Assembly: GCA_903873565.1 (NCBI GenBank)
Contig: CAIQOY010000233.1
Location: 1-10,580 of the forward strand
Length of the DNA stretch: 10,580 bases
Reading direction: 5' to 3'
Source of the DNA: an uncultured Actinomycetes bacterium
Lineage (GTDB): Bacteria; Actinomycetota; Thermoleophilia; Gaiellales; F1-60-MAGs149
Positions 5,749-10,580 of this stretch are shown here, piece by piece. The translations under genes were made by a program, and so were the position numbers. The notes under the pieces were generated by a model. The model made no database searches, had not been told where the DNA came from, and worked only from the letters and a program-made list of their open reading frames with translations. Positions within the stretch are counted from its first letter, which is position 1. Every line of letters starts with the position of its first letter.

Positions 5749-6297
5749 ATGTACCGGTCGCTGCAGGGGCGCCTCCTCGTCGCGACGCCGTCCCTCGGCG
5801 ATCCCAACTTCGCCCGCAGCGTGGTGCTCGTCGCCGAGCACGGTCCCGACGGCGCGATGGGCCTGATCCTCAACCGGCCGCTCGGCGTGACCGTGCGCGA
5901 GGCGGTGCCGATCCTCGGCGAGTTCGTCGCCGACGACGAGGCCGTCCACCAGGGCGGCCCCGTCCAGCCCGAGGCCGTGATGGCGCTCGGCGACTTCGTC
6001 GACGGGACGCGCGCCGCCGTGATCGCCTTCGGCACCGTGGGCTTCCTGCCCGCCGACGCCGACGAGACGCTCGACCCGGCGACCGTCGTGCGCGCCCGCG
6101 TCTTCGCCGGCTACGCCGGCTGGGGCCCCGGCCAGCTGGAGGACGAGCTCGAGGAGGAGGCCTGGGTCGACGTGCCCGCCGAGATCGACGACTGCTTCGC
6201 CGAGGATCCCGAGCGGCTCTGGCGGGTCGCGATCCGCCGCCACGGCGGCGAGCTCGCGGTGTTCGCGCTCGAGCCGGACGACCCCTCCCTCAACTGA
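5749..6297 (+). CDS. yqgE: YqgE/AlgH family protein
   Basis: The 182-residue protein is close to the usual length for this family. The signature blocks are GRLLVATPSLGDPNFARSVV (7-26), DGAMGLILNRPLG, QGGPVQPEAVMALG and GYAGWGPGQLEDE (from residue 121). The family is widespread and cytoplasmic, with a compact alpha/beta fold. Its molecular function is unsettled: AlgH was first linked to alginate regulation in Pseudomonas, and no enzymatic activity is firmly established. The ATG at 5749 lies 21 bases after the photolyase stop, without a Shine-Dalgarno but with TATGCT six bases upstream, which suggests a leaderless mRNA. The stop overlaps the MFS start by one base (TGATG), so the transporter is probably translated by reinitiation. 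No residue looks out of place for the family. Confidence 0.93.
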   Translation: MYRSLQGRLLVATPSLGDPNFARSVVLVAEHGPDGAMGLILNRPLGVTVREAVPILGEFVADDEAVHQGGPVQPEAVMALGDFVDGTRAAVIAFGTVGFLPADADETLDPATVVRARVFAGYAGWGPGQLEDELEEEAWVDVPAEIDDCFAEDPERLWRVAIRRHGGELAVFALEPDDPSLN

Positions 6298-7547
6298 TGG
6301 CCACGACGGCGGCGGTCCCGCGGCAGATCTCGCAGTGGACGCTGCGCCTCGCCGCCGGCCAGGCCGCCACCAGCGCCGCGATCCCCCTCAACGCCAGCGT
6401 CGGCGCGGTCGCCGCGGCCAGCCTCTCGCACCACGCGAGCCTCGCCGGCACCAGCGTCGGCCTGGCCATGCTCGCCTCCGTCGGGTCGCTGTTCGTCGCG
6501 GGCCGGGTCTCCGACCGCCACGGCCGCAAGCCCGTCCTCACCGCCGGCCTCGCGCTGCTCTCCGTGGGCGCGGTCCTCTGCGGGGTCGCGATCACGGTCG
6601 ACTCCTACGCCCTGTTCGTCGTCGGCACGCTGGTCTTCGGCGCGGGCCAGGGGCCGGCGATGATGCACCGCGCCGCCGCCGCCGACCTCTACCCCGTCGA
6701 GCAGCGCGCCCACGGCGTCGGCCTGGTCGCCTCCGCCGGCGCCGTCGGCAGCATCGTCGGCCCGCTCCTCGCCTCCGGCCTGATCCTCGTGCTGGTGCCG
6801 CTCGGCCTCGGCGAGCGGGCCGCGCCGTGGCTGCTCGTGCCCCTCACCGCCGGGCTCGCGATCCTCCTCGTGCGCGGCATCCACACCGACCCGCGCGACG
6901 TGGCGCGCCGCCTCGGCGACTGGTTCCCCGGCTCCAGCGCGGCGCCCGAGGCCGGCGAGCCGCGCACCCGCCGCGAGCTCCTGCGGATCGGCCCCGCCCG
7001 CGCCGCGATCGTGACCGCCGCCCTGATCCAGGCCGCGATGGTCGGCGTGATGGGCGTGACCGCGGTCGTGCTGGACGAGCAGGGGCTCGGGGCGGCCGCG
7101 ATCGGCATCTTCATCTCGGCGCACTTCCTCGGGATGTTCGGACTGGCCGCGCCGCTCGGGCGCCTCGCCGACCGGCTCGGGCGGCGGCGCATGCTGCTGG
7201 CGGGGATCGGCGGCACCGCCGTCGGCGCCGTGGGCACCGCGCTCCTCGGCGAGTCGCTCCTGATCCTGCCCTTCTTCTTCCTGCTGGGCCTCGGCTGGTG
7301 CTCGAGCTGGGTCGCCGGCACCACGGTCCTGGCCGACGTCACGACCCCCGTGGAGCGCGGCCGGCTGACCGCGATGAACGACCAGGTCGTGTCGCTGTGC
7401 GGGGCCGCCGCCGTCCTGTCGGCCGGCGTCGTCCTGGACCGCTTCGGCTTCCCGGCCGTCGGGATCGGGCTGGCCGTGATCCTGCTGGCGGCTCTGCCCC
7501 TGACCCTGCGGCTGCGCGAGCCCGCCCCGGGCGTCTACGGCCCGTAG
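6297..7547 (+). CDS. Major facilitator superfamily (MFS) transporter
   Basis: The 416-residue protein is a polytopic membrane protein with roughly twelve hydrophobic segments. The MFS motif A, GRVSDRHGRK, is at 69-78 between the second and third segments, and its copy, GRLADRLGRR, starts at residue 288 in the second half. A charged central loop (about 198-237, HTDPRDVARRLGDW to RRELLRIG) separates the halves. DLYPVEQRAHGVGLV and VLADVTTPVERGRLTAMND are the conserved loops in the first and second halves. These features support a proton- or solute-coupled carrier in the cytoplasmic membrane; the substrate cannot be predicted, although the general pattern resembles drug and small-molecule exporters. 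The ATG overlaps the yqgE stop by one base and has no Shine-Dalgarno, so translation is probably coupled. The TAG stop is also the first three bases of a TAGACT box in front of the tRNA gene. Confidence 0.92.
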   Translation: MATTAAVPRQISQWTLRLAAGQAATSAAIPLNASVGAVAAASLSHHASLAGTSVGLAMLASVGSLFVAGRVSDRHGRKPVLTAGLALLSVGAVLCGVAITVDSYALFVVGTLVFGAGQGPAMMHRAAAADLYPVEQRAHGVGLVASAGAVGSIVGPLLASGLILVLVPLGLGERAAPWLLVPLTAGLAILLVRGIHTDPRDVARRLGDWFPGSSAAPEAGEPRTRRELLRIGPARAAIVTAALIQAAMVGVMGVTAVVLDEQGLGAAAIGIFISAHFLGMFGLAAPLGRLADRLGRRRMLLAGIGGTAVGAVGTALLGESLLILPFFFLLGLGWCSSWVAGTTVLADVTTPVERGRLTAMNDQVVSLCGAAAVLSAGVVLDRFGFPAVGIGLAVILLAALPLTLRLREPAPGVYGP

Positions 7548-7550
7548 ACT
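7545..7550 (+). promoter_or_regulatory. Candidate -10 box (TAGACT) of the tRNA-Lys gene
   Basis: TAGACT fits TANNNT, overlaps the TAG stop of the MFS gene and ends six bases before the first base of the mature tRNA. If used, transcription would start at or very near the mature 5' end. No matching -35 is visible upstream, so read-through from the MFS gene is an alternative. Confidence 0.4.
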
Positions 7551-7556
7551 GCCCGC

Positions 7557-7627
7557 GGGACGGTAGCTCGAAGGTCGAGCAGAGGACTTTTAATCCTCCG
7601 GCCAGGGTTCGATTCCCTGCCGTCCCA
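7557..7627 (+). tRNA. tRNA-Lys (anticodon UUU)
   Basis: A complete cloverleaf of 71 bases can be drawn. The acceptor is GGGACGG/CCGTCCC with discriminator A7627. The D stem is GCTC/GAGC with the loop GAAGGTC. The anticodon stem is GAGGA/TCCTC with the loop CTTTTAA, giving anticodon TTT at 7589-7591. A 4-base variable loop precedes the T stem CAGGG/CCCTG with the loop TTCGATT. CCA is not encoded, so it must be added by the CCA-adding enzyme. The D arm can also pair as GCTCG/CGAGC, leaving a 5-base loop; positions 14 and 21 are G and C instead of the usual A and A. The gene begins ten bases after the MFS stop and lies convergent to the channel gene. Confidence 0.96.
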
Positions 7628-7628
7628 T

Positions 7629-7654
7629 CGCGGAGACCGCGCAGCCCCCGCTGC
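7629..7654. terminator. Two adjacent GC hairpins between convergent transcription units
   Basis: Between the tRNA end and the channel stop lie CGCGG/CCGCG (7629-7633 and 7637-7641, 3-base loop) and GCAGC/GCTGC (7641-7645 and 7650-7654, CCCC loop). They share base 7641, so only one can form fully at a time. There is no U-tract on either strand. The position suits a bidirectional terminator or transcript-end barrier, but GC-rich DNA produces such stems by chance. Confidence 0.35.
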
Positions 7655-7665
7655 CGCAGCGCCGC

Positions 7666-9555
7666 TCAGGCGAGCACGAGGATCTGGTCGCCGTCGCCGA
7701 AGGCGAAGCGCCGCGACTTCGGCGGATTGACGAACACGCCCCAGCCGCCGAGCCCGTCGTCCACCGCGGTCGAGGAGATGCGCACGCCGACGGCGACATG
7801 GCCCCGCTCGCGCGCCGCCGCCACGACGTCCCCGAAGCCGCTCTCCGACCCGATCAGGCCGTAGCGCTCGGCGGGGACGAGCACCAGCTCGACCCCCTCG
7901 GCGTCGAACAGGTCGGCGAAGACGCCGCGCAGCTCGTTGTTCTCCGACAGCTGGGCCAGCACGAGGCTGGTGAGGCGCTCGCTGACGACGAAGTCGTCGG
8001 GGTTGGCGACGCGGGCGAGCTCGACGTCCCGAACGTCGAGCAGCTCGGTGACGAGCCGGACGTTCGCGTTCGGGCCCCCTTGCTGCGTGGCCTGCCGGAC
8101 CTGGAGCAGCGTGAGGAGCGCCCGCGCGTCGTCCGCCGCCACGTCCCCGCTGCGGTAGCAGAGGATGATCACCTGGTCGTAGCGCTCGCGGTTGACCTGC
8201 GCCGCGAGCTGGACGCCGTCGACGGTATCCATCTCGACCACGTCGACGGCCATGTTGCCGAGCTCCGGCAGCTCGATCGGATCCGCCAGCTGCGTCGGGT
8301 CGATGAGCAGGCGGACGCTCGAGCCCGGCGACACGTAGCGGTCCAGCTCGCCGAGGATCGTCGGCCCCAGGCTGTTCCAGCCGATCAGCAGCGTCTGCTC
8401 CTGCACCGGCGCGATCGCCGGCTCCGAGGCGACGCCCGCAGTGGTGACGCGGGCCACCGGGCCGGCCAGCCGCACCGTGTCGTCGTCGGCCGAGATCGCG
8501 ACGACCTGGTCGCCCTCGCCGAAGATCCGGTCGAACGACGGGCTCAGGGTGACCGCACCGCCCGCGTCGCGCACGCCGATCACCGCGGAGTGCTCGTACG
8601 CCGTCAGCGCGTCGCCGAACGCGGCGCCCAGGAGCCCCGGCTCCTCCTGCAGGTAGATCTCGTCGCCGTCGAAGTCGAGCAGCTCCTGGAAGACCAGGCT
8701 CAGGCCCGACTGCCGGCAGACCTGGGCCGTCACCCGCGCGATGATGTCGTTCGAGACCACGATGCCCATCCGGCCATGCGTGGCGCGGTCGATCGCGGCG
8801 GCCGACGTCTGGCTCTCGAACTCCGCCGTGACCCGCAGGCGCTCCAGCGCGGGATCGATCGACAGGAGCGCGAGCACCGTCTTGACGACGCCGGGGTCGC
8901 CGGTGGACTCGTCGAGCAGGACCAGGATCGACTTGGCGACCTCCGGTCGGACGAGGCTGAGGTCAGCGGCGTTGGAGGTGCTGCCGGAGCGGCAGATGAC
9001 GCGGGTGCGCTGTCCGTCGCCCGCCCGCGCCCGCACCTCGTCCTCCATCTCGACCTTGTCGCGGTCCGCAAGGATCACGACGCACGGGTTGCGCTGGTTG
9101 GCGTTGGCGACCTCGAGCTCGCTCAGGATCTGGTGGAGCTTCGGCGACCAGCCGAGGATCAGCGTGTGGCCCTGCTCGACGACCAGCGTGCGCCCCTTGC
9201 GCAGCTCATCGAGGCGGCTCTCGATGCCGGACGAGATGATGCCGATCAGGATCGAGAGCACGAAGATGCCGGCGAGCGCGACGGCCAGCGCGATCAGCCG
9301 CCACGTCCAGTCCACGTCGCTGCCGAGCGCGCCCGGGGAGAGGGCGATCCCGAGGTTGGTCCAGAGGCCCTCGATCAGCCCGGTCGGCTCCTGCCCGTCC
9401 GTGCGGATGCCCAGCAGCCAGACCGCGAACCCTCCGATCAGCACCACGACGACGGTCACCGCGCCGAGCCAGCCGATCACGCCGATCGTCCCGCGCGCGA
9501 GCGTGGCGTCGAAGCGGTAGCGCAGCCGGTCGCGCGTCGTGATCTGCCTGGTCAT
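7666..9555 (-). CDS. Castor/Pollux-type ion channel protein with two RCK modules
   Basis: The 629-residue protein has two hydrophobic segments, about 25-48 and 85-109, flanking a pore-like loop (GLWTNLGIALSPGALGSD, 63-80). SGIESRLDELRKGRTLVVE (109-127) follows, typical of bacterial relatives of plant Castor/Pollux/DMI1 channels. Two Rossmann-type RCK modules come next, starting at LILGWSPKL (132-140) and LLIGWNSLG (389-397). Each ends in a similar block (AYEHSAVIGVR with FGEGDQVV; ARERGHVAVGVR with FGDGDQILVLA), so the cytoplasmic part is an internal duplication. Plant members conduct cations at the nuclear envelope; bacterial ones are mostly uncharacterised. Relatives often carry DPGTMGGD at the filter position; here it is SPGALGSD, with the first Asp lost. 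The ATG at 9555 is preceded by GGGAGGAG with nine bases of spacing. It lies 61 bases after the membrane-protein gene on the same strand. Ion selectivity and ligand are unknown. Confidence 0.87.
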   Translation of the reverse strand: MTRQITTRDRLRYRFDATLARGTIGVIGWLGAVTVVVVLIGGFAVWLLGIRTDGQEPTGLIEGLWTNLGIALSPGALGSDVDWTWRLIALAVALAGIFVLSILIGIISSGIESRLDELRKGRTLVVEQGHTLILGWSPKLHQILSELEVANANQRNPCVVILADRDKVEMEDEVRARAGDGQRTRVICRSGSTSNAADLSLVRPEVAKSILVLLDESTGDPGVVKTVLALLSIDPALERLRVTAEFESQTSAAAIDRATHGRMGIVVSNDIIARVTAQVCRQSGLSLVFQELLDFDGDEIYLQEEPGLLGAAFGDALTAYEHSAVIGVRDAGGAVTLSPSFDRIFGEGDQVVAISADDDTVRLAGPVARVTTAGVASEPAIAPVQEQTLLIGWNSLGPTILGELDRYVSPGSSVRLLIDPTQLADPIELPELGNMAVDVVEMDTVDGVQLAAQVNRERYDQVIILCYRSGDVAADDARALLTLLQVRQATQQGGPNANVRLVTELLDVRDVELARVANPDDFVVSERLTSLVLAQLSENNELRGVFADLFDAEGVELVLVPAERYGLIGSESGFGDVVAAARERGHVAVGVRISSTAVDDGLGGWGVFVNPPKSRRFAFGDGDQILVLA

Positions 9556-9564
9556 CGCGCGGTT

Positions 9565-9572
9565 CTCCTCCC
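9565..9572 (-). promoter_or_regulatory. Strong ribosome binding site of the channel gene
   Basis: GGGAGGAG on the minus strand, nine bases before the ATG at 9555, is the best Shine-Dalgarno in the window. It contrasts with the starts that have none and sit behind TANNNT boxes. Confidence 0.7.
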
Positions 9573-9581
9573 GGTGCGGAC

Positions 9582-9608
9582 GGCGCGAGCGTACACCAAT
9601 TCCGCGCC
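9582..9608 (-). other. Short inverted repeat around an AT-richer core upstream of the channel gene
   Basis: GGCGCG (9582-9587) and CGCGCC (9603-9608) enclose a 15-base loop that is less GC-rich than the surrounding DNA. On the minus strand the loop contains TACGCT (9593-9588), a possible -10 box that would leave a 5' leader of about 25 bases with the strong ribosome binding site. It may be a weak terminator of the upstream gene, a promoter for the channel gene, or an operator. None is certain. Confidence 0.3.
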
Positions 9609-9616
9609 CGGCGAGA

Positions 9617-10580
9617 TCAGGCGCCGGGGTCGGCGACGCGCTCGGCGCGCCGCTCGAGCAGGACGTACAGCAGCCGGTTCAGGGCGAGGGCGATCAGGGC
9701 GATCGCGATCGCGAGGACGATGACGTCCACCACGAGATGCCACTGGAACAGGACGAGCAGCGCGAGCGCGAGGGCCCCGACGCCCTGCAGGATCCGGCCC
9801 CAGGTGGTGGCGGCGGGCGTCAGCGCCCGGTCGGCCCCGCGGCGCAGGATCGCCGTCACGTCGGCGACCTCGATCCGACGGTCCCCCGCCGCGTGGGCCG
9901 CACCGCCCGCGGCGTCGCGGGCGTGCCCGGCGGCGCCGACGGCGATCGGCGCGGTCCAGCGCAGGGACCAGATCAGGACCGCGGCGATGGCGCCGACGAT
10001 CGCGGTGATGCGGGCGATGTGGCGGAGGTCGCCGAAGAGGCCGTTGAAGACGCCGGTGGCGGCCTCGTTGAGGATCGGGTCGGCGGCCGTGGCCGAGCCG
10101 ATGCCGACCCGCACCGCGCCGAGGATCAGGGCGACGCCGAGGCCGACGGCGACCAGCGCGATCGAGGCGGCGATCGCGCCGCGGCGGCGGCTCGGGGCGA
10201 TCAGCGCCGCGACGACGCCGAGCACGAGGCCGAGGATGAGCACGACCCACGCGACGGGACCGAGCTCGGCGCCCAGCTGCAGGAGCCGGAAGGCCGGGCC
10301 GGGATCGGGGAGCTTCGCGAGCTCGGCGGTCGCGGCGTTGCCGACCGCCACGGCCAGCTGCTCGTCGTACGGCGCGATCGTGCTCTGGATCAGCTGCGGC
10401 GCGCCCTCGATCGTGAAGACGACCTTGGCGGTGCGCGGGTCGAGCAGGAGGTCATGGAACTTGACCAGCGCGACGGTGACGATCTTGGTGAAGGCGGGCT
10501 CGGCGACCACGGTCTGCGCGGCCGACTGGATCAGCGGGCGCGCGACGACGGCCTTCGGCACCTCCTTGACGATCGCGTCC
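9617..10580 (-). CDS. Multi-span membrane protein of unknown function, C-terminal part (cut by the right edge)
   Basis: The frame is open to the window edge and ends at a TGA at 9619-9617, giving about 320 visible residues. The first hundred are mostly amphipathic and probably lie outside the membrane (for example TIAPYDEQLAVAVGNAATAE). About five hydrophobic segments follow, near 107-128, 134-157, 188-206, 263-278 and 282-301 of the visible part. A His/Ala/Gly-rich polar loop lies around 216-231. The layout, an extracellular domain followed by paired helices, resembles uncharacterised actinobacterial integral membrane proteins I have seen, but I cannot name a family. A GTG at 10561 has GGAG directly against it, leaving no spacing, and the frame continues upstream, so the true start is outside the window. 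The gene is co-directional with the channel gene, 61 bases upstream of it, and may share its transcript. Confidence 0.8.
   Translation of the reverse strand, partial: DAIVKEVPKAVVARPLIQSAAQTVVAEPAFTKIVTVALVKFHDLLLDPRTAKVVFTIEGAPQLIQSTIAPYDEQLAVAVGNAATAELAKLPDPGPAFRLLQLGAELGPVAWVVLILGLVLGVVAALIAPSRRRGAIAASIALVAVGLGVALILGAVRVGIGSATAADPILNEAATGVFNGLFGDLRHIARITAIVGAIAAVLIWSLRWTAPIAVGAAGHARDAAGGAAHAAGDRRIEVADVTAILRRGADRALTPAATTWGRILQGVGALALALLVLFQWHLVVDVIVLAIAIALIALALNRLLYVLLERRAERVADPGA

Noticed and set aside
4144..6243. Long minus-strand open frame (699 codons) opposite the photolyase and yqgE
   Set aside because: Its translation is Gly/Arg/Val/His-rich without domains, and the plus strand carries clear conserved families throughout. 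Long antisense frames are expected at this GC content.
7590..7799. Small minus-strand frame ending within the tRNA
   Set aside because: It reads antisense through the tRNA and the C-terminus of the channel gene, a typical false small ORF around tRNA genes.
6335..7864. Plus-strand frame containing SSKVEQRTFNP
   Set aside because: The peptide is the well-known mistranslation of tRNA-Lys; the rest is a shadow of the MFS gene.
9684..9715. Repeated GCGATC units as a possible regulatory repeat
   Set aside because: They lie inside a coding frame and encode an alternating Ile/Ala/Leu membrane helix, which explains the repetition.
10559..10561. GTG as the start of the right-edge membrane protein
   Set aside because: The frame is open beyond it and GGAG touches the GTG with no spacing, so translation most likely begins outside the window.
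1..10580. Mobile element, CRISPR array, phage or attachment site
   Set aside because: I found no transposase, integrase, regularly spaced repeats, or direct repeats flanking the tRNA; base composition and gene density are uniform.

Overview
The window is very GC-rich throughout, with almost every third codon position G or C, and genes are packed with gaps of at most about 70 bases. Short GTGA and TGATG overlaps, a tRNA-Lys without an encoded CCA, TANNNT boxes placed for leaderless transcription, and the family mix (iron-sulfur photolyase, Castor/Pollux-type channel, SirB1-like protein, YqgE/AlgH) suggest an actinobacterium. Thermoleophilia (Solirubrobacterales relatives) is my best guess, from composition and family mix only. 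It reads as ordinary chromosome: I see no transposase, integrase, phage gene, CRISPR array or attachment site.

Layout. Bases 1-3351 are on the minus strand and are read right to left: an FAD-dependent amine-oxidase-like protein (3351-2107), overlapped by one base with a monomeric sarcosine oxidase-like flavoprotein (2107-959), then a SirB1-like protein (915-265), then an unrecognised gene cut by the left edge (223-2). A 70-base divergent gap separates these from a plus-strand run: an Fpg/Nei DNA glycosylase (3422-4183), an iron-sulfur photolyase of the PhrB type (4180-5727), a YqgE/AlgH protein (5749-6297), an MFS transporter (6297-7547) and tRNA-Lys(UUU) (7557-7627). From 7666 to the right edge the minus strand carries a two-module Castor/Pollux-type (RCK) channel protein (9555-7666), preceded by a multi-span membrane protein cut by the right edge (10580-9617).

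How it fits together. The clearest functional unit is the glycosylase-photolyase pair: base excision repair of oxidised bases and light-driven repair of UV lesions, translationally coupled by a 4-base overlap. Both depart from the family pattern at a recognisable position: the glycosylase has Glu at the fourth zinc-ligand position, and the photolyase lacks the Trp expected in the segment before its first cluster Cys while keeping all four cluster cysteines. The two divergent flavoenzymes form a second coupled pair with unknown substrates. No clearly new multi-gene system is visible. The points most worth checking are the repair pair, the altered pocket of the sarcosine oxidase-like enzyme, the channel filter, and a recurring TANNNT box 6-7 bases before start codons and before the tRNA.
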